From Setomelanomma holmii (Eukaryota > Ascomycota > Dothideomycetes > Pleosporales > Phaeosphaeriaceae): 64,000 nt of DNA. The stretch lies in assembly GCA_010015745.1 (NCBI GenBank), contig ML978174.1, positions 1 through 64,000 on the forward strand, read 5' to 3'. The translations under genes and the position numbers were made by a program. Shown piece after piece: positions 20,166 to 32,820 of this stretch. Every line of letters begins with the position of its first letter. Positions within the stretch are counted from its first letter, which is position 1. The notes below the pieces were generated by a model. That model saw only the letters and a list, made by a program, of their open reading frames with translations. It did not search any database and was not told where the DNA came from.

Positions 20166-21797
20166 ATGTTGCTCACTTCATCATCATTCACATTTCATCT
20201 CTTTGCTCTCTTGTCTTTAACTCCAGCGATATTCGCAGCTCCACAGCTTAGTTCAGGCAACGTTTCCAATCCCATTGTCAATCTCGATTATGTCTCTCTT
20301 CAAGGTGCATCGTCAACACACTATAACCTGACATACTTCCGTCGCATCCCATTTGCCGCATCGACAGCAGGAAAGAATCGATTTCGCGCTCCTCAACCTC
20401 CAGCACCGATCAGAAATGGCACGTATGACACTGACCGTACGTTCGACATGTGTCCACAGCGCACAGTCAATGGCTCAGAAGACTGCCTATATCTGGGCTT
20501 ATACTCACGCCCATGGACAAAGAAGCAGGACCTTCGACCCGTCCTATTAGCTTTTTATGGCGGAGGTTTCATCCGTGGCAACGCGGCCTTTGACGTCCCA
20601 CCTTCCGGCTTTCCAGTCCTCAACGTCAGCTCCTCGAATGACTTTGTAGTCGTGTACTCCAACTACCGCACCAATGTCTTTGGCTTCCTGCCCGGCGCGA
20701 AAATCGCAACCCACCTAGATGTCGACTTGAACCCTGGCCTGCTCGACCAACAAGCCGCACTCAAATGGATCCAAAAGTACATCTCCAAGTTTGGCGGCGA
20801 TCCCAAAAATGTGACGATATGGGGCCAAAGTGCAGGCGGCGGAAGCGTAGTAGCACAAACCGTCGCCACAGGAAACAAAGGCAAGAAGCTCTTCAAGAAA
20901 TCGATGGTCAGCTCGCCCTTCTGGCCCAAGACACCACGGTACGACGCCCCAGAGTCTGAATCCATCTACCGCCGAACCCTCAGCGACGTTGGGTGCTCGA
21001 ACGCCACCGACGAAATCGCATGCCTGAAATCCGCAGACATTCAACTGCTAAGAGACAGCGCCCTCCGCTTGTCCACCAGCCTCCAATACACCACAAGCTC
21101 CTTCACTTTCGGCCCCGTAATCGACGACGCATTCCTAACCCGCCCACTGTCCTCCGCCATCAAATCCCGGGCCCTTAACGCCGACCTCGTCCTGTCATCC
21201 TACAACCTCCACGAAGGCGAGAACTTCATCCCTCCCGGGTTCCAAAACACACTCACCGCATCCGACGGCTTCAACTCCTCCCTTTCAAGCTTCGGCTCCT
21301 GGCTCTCGGGGTTCCTACCAAACTTGACAAGCACAGACATCGCATCCGTAAAAATACTCTACCCTCTTTCCGGCACAGCAGAAGAGATAACATACAACAC
21401 AACATACATCCGCGCTGGCCTGCTCTACCGCGATCTAGTCCTCGCATGCCCCTCGTACTGGCTCGCCAGCACCGCCAGGGACAAAGGTTGGCTAATCGAG
21501 TACACCATCAGTCCGGCCAAGCACGCGAGTGATGTGCAGTACTGGAACACTATTGACGCGATCCAGAAAACAGATCCGTTGACGTATCAGGGGTATACGG
21601 GTGCGTTGGCGAGTTTTGTGCAGGCGGGGGATCCGAATGCGCATAAGGTGACGAATGCGAGTGTGGTGGGTGTGCCGGAGATAGGGAGTGGGGAGCAGTT
21701 TCTTGTTACTGCGCAGGGATTGAAGCAGGGGCCGGTTGCGCAGCTGGAGGAGAGGTGTAGGTTTTGGTTGGGTGTTGCGAGGAGAGTGCCGATATGA
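20166..21797 (+). CDS. secreted type-B carboxylesterase
   Basis: Single exon, 543 residues. The signal peptide (about 1-24, ending TPAIFAA) is followed by the type-B carboxylesterase fold: YFRRIPFAAS, EDCLYLGLY, oxyanion loop FYGGGFIRG, and nucleophile elbow IWGQSAGGG with Ser222. That elbow has Gln where many family members have Glu. Several sequons (NVS, NLT, NGT, NGS, NAT, NSS, NTT) fit an extracellular glycoprotein. NLHEGENFIP likely holds the acidic triad residue. It resembles fungal cholinesterase-like secreted enzymes of unknown substrate. It is not a close copy of the esterase at 9440-11122: lengths, elbow residue and intervening sequence differ. Confidence 0.87.
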   Translation: MLLTSSSFTFHLFALLSLTPAIFAAPQLSSGNVSNPIVNLDYVSLQGASSTHYNLTYFRRIPFAASTAGKNRFRAPQPPAPIRNGTYDTDRTFDMCPQRTVNGSEDCLYLGLYSRPWTKKQDLRPVLLAFYGGGFIRGNAAFDVPPSGFPVLNVSSSNDFVVVYSNYRTNVFGFLPGAKIATHLDVDLNPGLLDQQAALKWIQKYISKFGGDPKNVTIWGQSAGGGSVVAQTVATGNKGKKLFKKSMVSSPFWPKTPRYDAPESESIYRRTLSDVGCSNATDEIACLKSADIQLLRDSALRLSTSLQYTTSSFTFGPVIDDAFLTRPLSSAIKSRALNADLVLSSYNLHEGENFIPPGFQNTLTASDGFNSSLSSFGSWLSGFLPNLTSTDIASVKILYPLSGTAEEITYNTTYIRAGLLYRDLVLACPSYWLASTARDKGWLIEYTISPAKHASDVQYWNTIDAIQKTDPLTYQGYTGALASFVQAGDPNAHKVTNASVVGVPEIGSGEQFLVTAQGLKQGPVAQLEERCRFWLGVARRVPI

Positions 21798-21950
21798 AGG
21801 GGAGGTAGGGGTGGTCTGGACGAATGGCATGAATAGAAACATGTGGTATTGAGGTGATTGCAAGCATAGTGCATCCTGAAGCCAGTTGAAGCATACCCGC
21901 AAAACGCCGTCATAACTCATAACCCATGGTCATAAAACATCGCAACGCTC

Positions 21951-24900
21951 TCACTTCCTCTCCCCTTTCCGTCCCGTCTTCCTGAGCCTCGCAGCCAGGT
22001 CCAACATGCCATCAGCCCAGACAGCCATATCGTCGGCTTTCCTGACCTCGCTACCACAGAAATCTCTCAAGAACGCCCCCATCTTCTCTTCACCATACTT
22101 CTCACCATAAACAATCTCCGCCTTTGCACCCACATCGGTCTGTACGCCTTCGGAGCCAAGGCTGACTCCAATGTCAAAGGTGACCTTGACTTTGGTTTGA
22201 AGACTCGGCAGAAGCATGTTCGCTGAGATACCCATGCGTTCGTCAGACAGTATGAACTCCTCGGTAATATAGTTGTGCTCGAGCCAGCGAATACCTTCCG
22301 CGACGGAAAGCGCTGTGGCCCATCCATTCTTGACAAGACACAGAAGTTCCGAGATTCGAGTCTGTGATTGAGGTATGCAATGCAGCTGTGCGCGGATGAG
22401 CTGAAGGAAGAAGCGCTTACTCGTGGTCAAAGGTCGAAGATGCGGTGTTGCTGAGTCACCTACGTAGGCTAAGGAGATGGACTCATTGGGGGTTTTGCTG
22501 CCTGTCGCAAATGCGGACGGCTGGAAGTATAGCTCGAGGTCATTGAGGTGGGTCATTGTGATGCTGGTCGTTGAGGCTGACGTGATCGTCCATCCATGGC
22601 TCTGCTCAAGCGCGCTCACCTTCGCTGTCATCTGATCAGCATGGCTACATTCACTGTACAAAACAACATCTGACATACCTTTCAAATCGTTGACCTCAGA
22701 CGTAGACCATCCGCGACACTCTTCCCGGACACGCTCGGCTGCTTTTGTATCCTCGATGCATTCAAGCTTGCGTTCCATGACAGCTTCGATGCGAGCTTCC
22801 TTCTCAGCAAGCTCTTGTTGCAACTCTGCCAAAAGTTGTCGCTTTGCCTCTAGCTCCGCATCTGTGGCGACGAGTTTCTCTCGCGTCTGCTCCAGCTCCT
22901 CGCGATCGCAACTGTTAAGCTCATCGTGGCGCTGCTGCAATTGTTTACGCTCGGCAGCCAAGGTTTCTTGCTTCTCGACCAAAGGAGGAAGCACTGTGTC
23001 AAAGAGCTGTTCCTGGTTCGCAAGCTTCGATTCATCACGCTTGAAGCCATCCATGGTGCTAAGAAGTCCAGACTTGAGATCTTGCAAAAGGGTGCTACGC
23101 CACGTATACCACTCGCCACGAGCTTCGAGCCTCGCGTTCGTCTTGAGGTTCTTGAACTGATTGTCCATGACTGCACGTTGATCTGGAGGCGCGACAAGAT
23201 ACTCGCTGAAGAGCATTGGGTTCTCTTCCAGAACGTTGGCCTCCATAGTTCGAACAAAGTGGCGTCCATCAGAGATGTATTTCTTCATCTCGTGGCAGGC
23301 ATGCTGGTACAGCTCGTACTCTGGTAAAGTACAGGCGCCAGCGACGACATAACGATCCAGAGTCTCTTCCTTCTCTTCAACTTCAGTGTCGTGAAACAAA
23401 GCAGGAGCAGCCGTGTGTCGTCGCTTGGTCGTACTAAGATCCATAAAGCGAATCTTGGTCATGTCTAAGAAGTCTTGCAGCGAGATGCGCTCGACCTCCG
23501 AGACAACCTCTGAAGCATCCATGGGCTCCTCCATCTCTTCCTCCTGGGGCTCACCAAAGGCGACACGCTTCTTCGGGCTCATGCTCTTCCTCGGCGTCGC
23601 CTTCTTCGGTGTTGGTGTCTTTTGCTTTGGCGTTGGTTGTTTTTGAGGCGTCTGAGACTTCTTTGGGGTCATGCTTCTCTTCATAGGAGACGCCAACGTC
23701 TGCTTGCGCGGTGTAGAGAGCAGCTTGATGTTGTTCGTAAGCAGCGCGGTGCTCTTCAGGGTTGGCTCCTCCCGAGGCACATTGAGCGGGCTGAATTGAA
23801 CATTTGATAGTGAAGATCGGCGTCTGTTCAGGATAGGTGCCGCAATTGGATCTTCGGGGATTGGCATGTGTGCTTCGCGTTTTGGCTGGCTGGTGGGCGT
23901 GGCAATGCCGCCCTTTTGCTTGGGAGTGCTCTGAGGCGTTCTGCAAACGAACGGCGAGGGCTCAATGTCTTCAATGTTGTGCTGACGTACAATCTCTGGG
24001 GTGCCTGGGTCGAGATTTGGGTAGGTAACTTCAACAGACGACTGCGCAGAGGTGGTTTGAACCGAGTCTTCTTGTACGTCGGCAGTCTCCACCGGAGCGA
24101 CAGATCTTCTACGTCGTGCAGGTGATTTCTTGGGCGACATCTGTGGAGTTGGCGTTTTCGCACGCGTGGCTTCCGCCTCTGCCACGAGTGTTGGTGTCTC
24201 TAGTGTCGCCATTGGCTGTCCGAGGCGCTTGATGCCAGGTCCGACAACCTTGGTGAACTCCATTGACAAGTCCTCATCTTCCACATCGGCTTCCTCCATG
24301 TTCACGACCGTTGTCGAACCACTCTTAATGCTGCCAACTGCCAAGGTGAAGTCCATGGTTGCGTCTTCGAAAGCAGTGTCTGTGCTGGCACGTCTAGACT
24401 GTGCCGGAAGGATAACATTCTTGATACCACCAATTGCCATTGTCAAGTCCATGGTAGCATCCTCTGCGCCATTCTCCTCGGATTGACGCCGCTGCCGGAG
24501 ACTTGTTCTGCGACTGGCAGGACGCTTAGCCGGGCTTCCTTGAGAAGCCTCAAGCATGGAGACTCGACGCTTGAGATTTTTCCTGCGGTTCGCGGGCGCC
24601 TTCGGATCCATTGACTTGATGCTGCCGAGAGGCATAGTGAGCTCCATACTCATATCGTCGTCCATGTCTGAGCTCTGTGTGTCTTCCTGCGGGACGATGC
24701 GTCCTACCGCGCGAGTGATGTCCATACTCATATCATCGTCGTCGGCAATCGTAGCGGCTGGAGAAACGGGATCGAGGTTCTCTTGGTCTTCTTGAGCGAT
24801 TGCCGCTTTCTTTGCCCACGGCTTGAACGACGCTGTGACCTCGTCCTGCGCGATGTCCATGGTCATGTCGCCTTCTTCGTTCAGATCCAGCTTCTGAGTT

Positions 24901-25723
24901 CCAGCCTGTGCTTCTGCCTGACGAAGTGCGGCATAGAGCTTGGCGCTGCTCTGCGACGAATCTTCCGAGTCAGGCGCGGTCGCGAGGTCCTCCAAGACGT
25001 CCTCCTCCTGCTCAGAGATACTGCTATTCTCGTCGCCGCCGGGCGATTGATTGTCTCCGCTTAACGGGCTCGAGGAGTATATGTCTTCGGGGTTGTTAAA
25101 GTTCATGGGTGGTATGCCGGAGCTGCGGCGCCGATTCTTCTTCTGGTGCTGCTCGCGCTGATTCGCCGGGGACGAGCCCAGCTCCGGCTGTGGCTCTTCT
25201 GCCTGCTCAGGCGGTGTGGAAGGCGGCTCAGCGGGATCTGATGGAGGCGCAGGTGACGCAGGCGTCGATGCTTGCGAAACGCCAGAGGCTCTTCTGGTTG
25301 CCTCTGACGATGCTGAGGAGCTTGTCGCATCGCGCAGGTACTCGACTACGTCCCAAGTATGTAGTGTAGCTTCAGGTGCGAACGAGACGCGTCGCCTTGC
25401 TATCAGACAGTCAGTTGCTAGGTCATTGTCGTTTAGTCAACACGCGACTTACCAAGTGATTTGCGACGGGCTTCGCGTCGCTTCTTCTCGTCCTCGTCAT
25501 TCGAGGAGAGAATGGATTTTACTGCAGGAACAAAGGCCGACTTCCTGCGGTTCCCACTGCTTTCCTTTAACGCAGGTGCTTCAAGTTCTCCAAGACCGCC
25601 GGGGCCGATGCTTTTACTACGCGTCTTGCGTGCCGTTTTTCGGGGCGACAGAGCTGGTGCCTTGAAGGAGGCATTGGCAACCAGACCATCCGCGATATTC
25701 TCTTTGCCGTCGGTGCTCGCCAT
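21951..25723 (-). CDS. spc7: kinetochore protein Spc7/KNL1 (Spc105)
   Basis: Three exons (25453-25723, 22679-25399, 21951-22624) give 1221 residues. Near the N-terminus are the two PP1-docking motifs of KNL1: a SILK-like KSILSS and RRRVSFAPEATLHTWDVVEYL just after the first splice junction. The next part has a run of MELT-type motifs (MSMDIT, MSMELT, ATMDLT, ATMDFT, LSMEFT, plus a weaker MTMDIA). When phosphorylated by Mps1 such motifs recruit Bub3-Bub1. A basic, proline-rich linker follows, then the Spc7 domain with long coiled coil (about residues 800-1000) and a C-terminal RWD-like kinetochore-targeting region. The protein links the Mis12/Ndc80 network to the spindle checkpoint. The 54-nt intron at 22625-22678 keeps frame either way, but removing it gives DLKAKVSALE, which continues the coiled coil well. 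Confidence 0.9.
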
Positions 25724-26493
25724 GGTGTTGCGCAGAGTCGTGGTGGGGTGCGGTGATGATGCTCGGGACGGAAGCTCCAAGGTAAACACTGCGCGATTCA
25801 GTAAACAAGGAAGGCGGTGGTCCGTGCATATACTCTATCTCACATCCATTTCTCCGATCCTCTACCAATGGTCTTGGATGGAGAGTTGCGTGACTGTATG
25901 AGGCACAAAACCTTGCATTGTGAACTGACCTGGCGAGCTGCATATTGTATTTCATCTTCTGACATGTTGCGATCTTGAACTCTTGCAAGCTTCTTTGTAC
26001 ATGGGTGTCGTTATTGCGTGCGCAGTCACTTCGCGACCAAAGGGCGACTCTTACAAGTCATGGTGCTACACCCACCGTCGTCCGTGGTTCATATCCTCCA
26101 GCTCAAGTCGCAGAATATCCCAAAGGCGGTGATAGAGTGTCCAAATGTGTGCCGCCACATCGTTGGCACGTGATGACGCGTTTAGCGCCACTGCACCTTC
26201 CTGTGGAGACTTCACCAACAACTGGCAAACTTTCTCTCTCCTCTACTCCGCCTCTGAAATCCACGCGTCTCTTCTCTAAGGGCTTACTTACGCTTACCTC
26301 CAGTCTCTGTCGCGAGCTTTCAGGGTTGCCGCCTCTCACTGCAACAATTGACGACAATCTGAGGGCAAAACTATTGATCTACCTTACATGCTTCAGGTCC
26401 CTCTGTCTTCGTCTTTACATCTTAGGAGGCAATCGTCTCGATGTCAGGACGCCTAGTGCGATGCCGCCATCGTCTTCGCTAACGTGACCGAAT
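25724..26493. promoter_or_regulatory. bidirectional promoter region of KNL1 and EZH2 genes
   Basis: 770 bp lie between the divergent start codons at 25723 and 26494. It must contain both promoters. No conserved element could be named by eye. Confidence 0.45.
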
Positions 26494-29400
26494 ATGCGGC
26501 AAGGATCAGCAGAAGACCCGGTGTCAGTACTGTCCGATGATGAGGTACAATTCACTTCAAATCTGCTCGGTCAGGCACAGAACAGAGAGACGAGATTGCG
26601 CAGGCAAGCGGATAGCGACAGCGATTGCATCGAAGTGCCCGCGGAAGCCTTCGTCAGCGCCAAAAGCAAGAGACAGGGCAGTCGAAAAGTATCTGCTTCA
26701 ACGACGGCAGGTGACTCGCTCGAGGTTCTCAAAGCCAGCAGCCCAGAGAATGATATACGCTCTCGCTCTGGCTACTCGAAAAGACAATCAATTATAGTGA
26801 CACTGAGCGATGGCGAAGACCAAGTGGCGGAAAGCGCGAAGGCGGCGGGGAGGCACAAGGTCACACCTTCAGAAAGTCGAACCATGGCTGGAGCGCCATC
26901 AGCAAGTGTTTCACGACCTCCCGACTCTAACTCCCGCCTCCCAGAGAGAACTTACCCCGCTGGGCTCAACTCGTCGCTCTCGCGAAAAGCCGAGTCGCCT
27001 ATTCCGAGGAAGACACCCAACTCTGATGCTCAAGTAAGCACTCCTCCAAGAGCTACAAGAAAAGCAGCTGTCCAGACGAGTGTTCCTCGACCAAATGACG
27101 CGACTCCTCAAACTACCTCATCCTTAGCGGTCTCTCTTCATACTTCCAATATGCCTGTTCGCGGAGTCTTGAATGGCGGTCCTACCAAAGAGCAGACTTT
27201 AAGACAAGATGGTGTCGTTTTGCAGTGTCCCTCTCCGATCCGCGACTTCAAGGACCGATCTGATAGTTCTCATGCCAAAAGCATCTCGCAAGCTTACTCG
27301 AATGTACCTCAACAGTCCACCGCTCCAATCGGAGATCGGGCCGAATTAGAGAGTGAACAGACCACTTTCAGGCGCGTGGATAAGAACGCGACTTCCGCTT
27401 CCACTCGCGAGCGCGTCGAACTCGATGATGAAGCAAAGAAACATGCTGCCGTCCCACCTCTACCAGAGATACCTCGGAAAAGAGATTTCTCCAATTTGGG
27501 CAAGCGAAGGCCACGAGCTGTCAAACGAGCCGTAAGCCCACCTCGACACAGGACCTTTGACCAAAAAAATTCGAGAAACCATGCAAGCTTTGAAAGCACC
27601 GCGCAAACGTTCAACAGGCAGTCGCACGAGCCCAAATCACCGAATGTGCGCCATTCCACATCCAAGACGAACAAATCTACAAAGTCAGATCTTCACCGTC
27701 AAGCTCAAGATATCAGCAATCCCGGCAAGACCATTGGCGCACCATCGAGGGCAGCGTCCGAAATCGCCAGCACTCCAACTCCAAATATAATATCTACCAC
27801 CACGATGGGGGCTCAACTGTCTGCTGCCGTCATTGTGCCTGAACCCATCATACCCTCTGTCGAGCCATCCGTCGACGACCGCGACACGACGCAAACCTTA
27901 CCGTTACGGAGTCAAGTGATGCAGTCGCCTGCGCGCCCAGTTTCCAGAGAAGAGCCATTCGTTGTTGGGCCTCCTTCAGGATCCCCAAACGTCTACCGGA
28001 GTATCGACAGTCAATTACTGCATGGCGATGTTGAGGCTGCTCGTCAAACCATTGAATTCTGCCTGAGTCGACACTTGGAAGAACAGTATGAAGACCAAGC
28101 ATACTTCGTCAAGAATGCTATGTGGCGCCAGCGGACCTGCTATGAGCGCGAAGCTCGAGGCAAAATTAGTGGCGAGAGGTATTCGTTAGCGTCGGCATTG
28201 CCAGAGAAGTACATGCAAGCAACATCACCTTTTGCGAAGATGTCGGCTGTTCAAGTCCCGTTCGAAAAGAGCAGCGGCAAGGACGGTCTGAAGGACGTCA
28301 TCCAGGAGGTCTTTACGAAAGCCCTTCCAAAAGACACAACGGTTCGATCGCAATGGAGCGTATCATCAACGACATATAAGAGCGATAATGTTCGAATTCC
28401 CCACTTCAAGGAATACATTAGCTTAAAAACTAATATACTCGCCGATAACGAATCGAAGCTCCTGACCATGCCGTACCTCGGCGACGATGGCGAGGAGGAA
28501 GCGCAAGAAGCTCTAACCAATAAATTGCCTCGCATTTACGAGATCAGACATGACATCAATGCGCTTTCAGATTTGCGGGAGGAACAGTGCCGCTTTTACT
28601 CCGGGACCATCAATGCATTCCTCGAGGAAATTAGTACTACGTGGGAAACAATCATCTACTGGTTACTGATACCAGACTCAAAACTCCGTGACACCAATCG
28701 AGACGTATTCGCACATCGCAACTTCGAAAAGATTGTGCTAGACCGGTCGGCCTTCGACAAAGAATCGTTCCATCGGGATGACCAGCAAAGGACGGCCTTA
28801 CTGTTTGACCGCGAGCAACACAAGTGGACTGGCCTAATGCTTAGGCTCAGGGAACCTTCGGCTCTGCAAATCAGGCTTGCAGCGCTCGCCTGTTCAGCGA
28901 TACTCACAATATGCAATTTCAGCCCTTGGTATCTGGCCCGACAGAGCGACTTGATGATGGCCTTCGTTCAAGAGAAGACGAAGCCTGCCCATGATGGCTC
29001 GAAATTTAATTTCAGAAGCAGGGCATGCAGAGTCTGTCACGAGCATGACTGTCTATTTCATGGTCAGATAAGGGAGCACCCAGACAGTGAGACCGACTCC
29101 GACTCCGATGGCGAGATCAAAAACGATGAAGGAGAGATTGACGTCGATAAAGCTCAGCCAAGTTCCCAAGGACAGGACGATGTTCAGGACGATAATGCAT
29201 CAAGTGACTTCGACACTTGGACACCCGCGCATGTGATCAAGTACGATTCCGACGTCGATAGGGTCATCAACTATAGAATTCCAGTGAATTCGGACGTTCT
29301 TGCTGATGGCCAAATGTCGGATTCCACTGCCCCAGAACATTTTGTACCGCCACCCGGGCCGTTTCAGCCAAGATGGTGGGAGAAACATACCTCAACAGTC

Positions 29401-30840
29401 AATTGGGAGAAGGTATGAGACATTGTAGCCTTCTTTAATACAGCGTTTGCTAACATACTGCAGAGAAATCCCTTCATTCCATGTGCACACGAGGGCAGTT
29501 GCGTAAAAGCAAATTGTCGGTGCTTCCGAGAAGGCGTTACTTGCGAAAAGACATGCAAATGTCCTCCATCATGCAACCGCCGCTTCCCAGGGTGCAGTTG
29601 TTCATTCGATAATCTGGAAGGCAGCAGAGTCTGTGGAGCAAAGAGAGGTTGCCTCTGCGTCAAATTTAAGAGAGAGTGCGACGCGGACCTTTGCGGTAGT
29701 TGTGGCGCGACAGAAATCCTCGATCCCATCAACCGCTATAACGAGGAACTGCTTCACGAACGCTGCACTAACGTAGGCATCCAGAGAGGAGTGCCAAAAA
29801 AAACTTTACTTGGCCAATCCGAGGTGCATGGCTTTGGTCTGTACGCCGGTCAGGACATTCGGAAAGACGACATGATTGGAGAATACACAGGAGAAATAAT
29901 TTCTAACGAAGAGAGCGAACGACGCGCAGTCATATACGAGTACGAAAAGAACATGTACCTTTTCAAACTCAACAAGAAGCAGGAGGTGGACGCGACGTAC
30001 ATGGGCAATAAAGTGCGATTTATCAACAACGCCAACAAGAACCTCACAAACTGTCATCCCAAAGTTCTTCTTTGCAACACAGTCTTTCGAGTCGCACTGT
30101 ACGCCAGCGTCGACATTGAAGCTGGAACGGAATTCTTCTTTCATTACAATTATCCAGAGGAGATGACTATGCATTTCAAACAACCGAAGGGAAAGGTGTT
30201 TGCGGTCAAGCAGACGAAGCCCATCGCCAAGCTAAAGAAGGCAACCGATCGTTCGTTGTCCCGCAACTCTTCAGAGTCAAGCGCAAACCCATACGCACGC
30301 CAAATTGAAGGTCTTGCGAAAGCCAGAGCTGCAAAGGCTGCTAAGCGCGCTGCACAGCTCGCTGAACAGGGGCCATCAGCCATGAGTCGCAATAAAGGCG
30401 TGAAGCAAGCACGCAAATCAGTTGCAAATCCACCGTTCACATCTCGCTTTGCAAGAGATTCAGAAGTGCGAGGCAGCGCAGCATCCGAGTCTGCTATAGA
30501 CAACGATGAAGACACTAGGGCAAAGACTTGGGAGACGAGTCAACCAGTCACAGATCTTGTTGTCCAAGAGACAGACGAAGAGGGTGACGAGTTTGTGCCG
30601 GAAGACACACAGGGAGGTGCCAAGGCAGATGTTCTATCTACTGATGCAGCAGAAGAAAATTTTGACTTCGGTCTCGGAGATGAGCCGAGGCCAAACAGAA
30701 ATGGCGCGCCCCGAGGCAGGGCTACCAAATCGGCTCCCGTGTTCGCGGTCAATAAGAAGAAGAGCAAGATGGGAGGCGCAAGACCGGGGGCAGACAGGAA
30801 GAGAAAACGACCTCTAATTGTTAACTGCGAAGACGAGTAA
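26494..30840 (+). CDS. EZH2/KMT6 histone H3K27 methyltransferase (PRC2)
   Basis: Two exons (26494-29412, 29464-30840) give 1431 residues. The first 500 residues are polar and low in order. Residues about 510-960 hold the conserved EZH2 N-terminal part, with SRACRVCHEHDCLFHG and the WTPAHVIKYDSD segment. Exon 2 opens with the cysteine-rich CXC/pre-SET region (RNPFIPCAHEGSC, CRCFREGVTCEKTCKC, FPGCSCSFD, GCLCVKFKREC). The SET domain (about 1083-1200) follows, with GEYTGEIIS, NNANKNLTNC and FFFHYNYPEE. The common NHS motif is NNA here. A basic tail of about 230 residues ends the protein. It is the catalytic subunit of PRC2, placing H3K27me3 on facultative heterochromatin. The start is the first ATG of the long frame; an earlier exon cannot be excluded. 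Confidence 0.9.
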
Positions 30841-31562
30841 AATTTCTCAGACTACGGTTCACCGGTCTTCAATAGCAAGCTAGCGAGCATACAACCCTGC
30901 CTCCCCAACAACCATGTCGTGTGCGCTCTACCCCAATTACCATCCTCGCGGCTAATCCTGTATCCAGCACAGCCTCACTCAAACCATCGGACCCCGACCA
31001 CAACACAATACATGACTCATCTCTGCATTTCTATCACCTGAATCACTCCACAAGGCTACACAAGCACATGCATCACCAGTCTATTTTAAGCACCCATCCA
31101 ATATCCACTTCGAAACATATTGGCCCCGCTAGTCGAACCCTGGTGGACGCCTGAAAGGCCCCAGCCACTGCCTGGGACCGCGCCGCAAATCAGCATCGCG
31201 CGCGCAAAATCAAACGGCGAGGCGTCCTGTCTGCCTTGTGTGTGCAAGTGCAGAATTGTGTTTTTACGCGCAAGGCTGCGCGGGGCGCGTCATGATACGA
31301 GGGTCGTGTTCGAAGATCGTAGCACGGCGGGGGCCGAGATGAGGCGTGGAGCGACGTACAAAGGTGAAGGGCATGCTGCGAGATCGTTTGGTCGACGTTT
31401 GTTTCTGTTCGATTTTTGGTGCGAGAGTAAACAAACAACAAACGAAGTTAGAAAATTTGGGACTTCTCGGTCACGCAACACACGAAACACAATCACACAG
31501 TCACCGTCTTCGTCCTACACCAAACCTGCACCCACCCGCTCGAACGTGCAACTCAAGCGACC
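30841..31562. other. intergenic, nothing recognised
   Basis: About 720 bp. C/A-rich first half (30900-31120). No supported frame. It should contain the promoter of the membrane protein gene at 31563. Confidence 0.4.
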
Positions 31563-32199
31563 ATGCTCTCCAGCCCGATCATCAACTGGGCCCTGCGCGC
31601 TTTCCAATTCCTCTTCGGCATCGTCATTCTGGGCTTGAGCGTCACCTTGATCCGCGGCCACCACTGGGGTGACTTCCCTTCGAGCCTTGGCTTCTCAGTC
31701 TTTGTCGCCGGCGTCACGATCCTCGCTTCCATCATCGGTTTTTGCGCGACATGGGTGTCATTCCTCGAGGGCATCGTGGGCTTGGCTATCGACGTCTTAA
31801 TTGCGTTGATCAACATCGCTGGTGGAATCGTACGTCTTCCCTCGTTTACTTCTTACAAACTTTGAAGCATTACAAACTTTGAAGCAAGACGAAAAGCTAA
31901 CATCAAAACAGGTCCTCGCTATCAAGCTCAAAGGCGTGAAGTGCTCTGACACCGATGATCTCAGCAACGCGTTCAAGTTGGCCGAAAACGACCTTTTCAA
32001 CGGCGGCTGGATGAAGATCAAGGGCAAAATGTATGCCTGGGTCGCCTCTCAGTATGGGGATAACGGGAACAAGATCCGAGATGTGATTCTGGGTCACTGC
32101 AGGGAGAGCCAAGCGGCCATGGTCTTCATGTTCCTTGCGGCAGCATTGCTGATTGTGAGTGGGCTGCTGGCTTTCTTGAGGAAGAGGAAGGGGTACTAG
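31563..32199 (+). CDS. four-helix membrane protein (MARVEL-like), copy 1
   Basis: Exons 31563-31829 and 31912-32199 give 184 residues. Four hydrophobic segments are seen: about residues 8-27 (LRAFQFLFGIVILGLSVTLI), 40-62, 68-88 and 155-178. A hydrophilic loop with two cysteines (VKCSD and GHCRES) lies between helices 3 and 4. The chain ends FLRKRKGY, a basic cytosolic tail. The topology and first helix resemble fungal MARVEL-domain or SUR7-like proteins of the plasma membrane; the exact family is uncertain. The next gene downstream has the same layout and intron position, so the two are tandem paralogues. Confidence 0.75.
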
Positions 32200-32820
32200 A
32201 GGCCATTGAGTGCTTGACGCCTGCTTAGACAAGCTGGGGGGGAGAAGTAGAGGCGGTTAGGTGATGAGGTCTTGGAGGAAGGATGTGGATGGAACATGCG
32301 GTATGACGGAAGGTTGACCGACAATTGGCGTCTGGTCTTGTTCTATACCCTCCTCGTGATTGATTGTCATGGAATTACAATACGGACGAGGAAGGATTGG
32401 GGCGAGGTATATAGCCCTTTACTATAGCCAGGCAATTCGATCAGGAAAGTAGCGCCTGTACCATGTACCATTCACCATTCGCATAAGATGAAGGCTTGAT
32501 GTTTTGTGTAGCGTAAATGTCACTCTAAACAAGCCTTGACTGTCCTGTAAGGCGCTGTCAGTTTGCCTGATGAACACAGTATCACATACCAAGACGGGTT
32601 GCTGGATTTTGACTGGATGTGGCATGACACAATCGAAGGTATAAGAGATGAAGGTACAACTCGGAGAGGCTGGATCGCAAAGCGCACAGGCGATACAAAA
32701 GGTACGAGATCCGTTGTTCTTGGAAGTTCGTCAGTACTGTTTGCTCGTTATTCACCTTCAACACTCCCATACATAATAACGCCTCTGGACAGTGGCAAGA
32801 TCTCGAAACATCTGTCAGTC
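32200..32820. other. intergenic between tandem membrane-protein genes
   Basis: About 620 bp holding the 3' region of copy 1 and the promoter of copy 2. The upstream frame open into 32821 (from 32563) lacks protein-like features, so the ATG at 32821 is preferred. Confidence 0.4.

Noticed and set aside
9440..21797. Idea that the two type-B carboxylesterases are a recent duplicate flanking a cluster
   Set aside because: Their sequences differ widely (GESAG versus GQSAG elbows, different lengths), and the genes between them do not form a pathway.
22690..25100. Several plus-strand frames of 60-150 codons opposite KNL1
   Set aside because: They are shadows of the biased codons of the real minus-strand gene, low in complexity and without domains.
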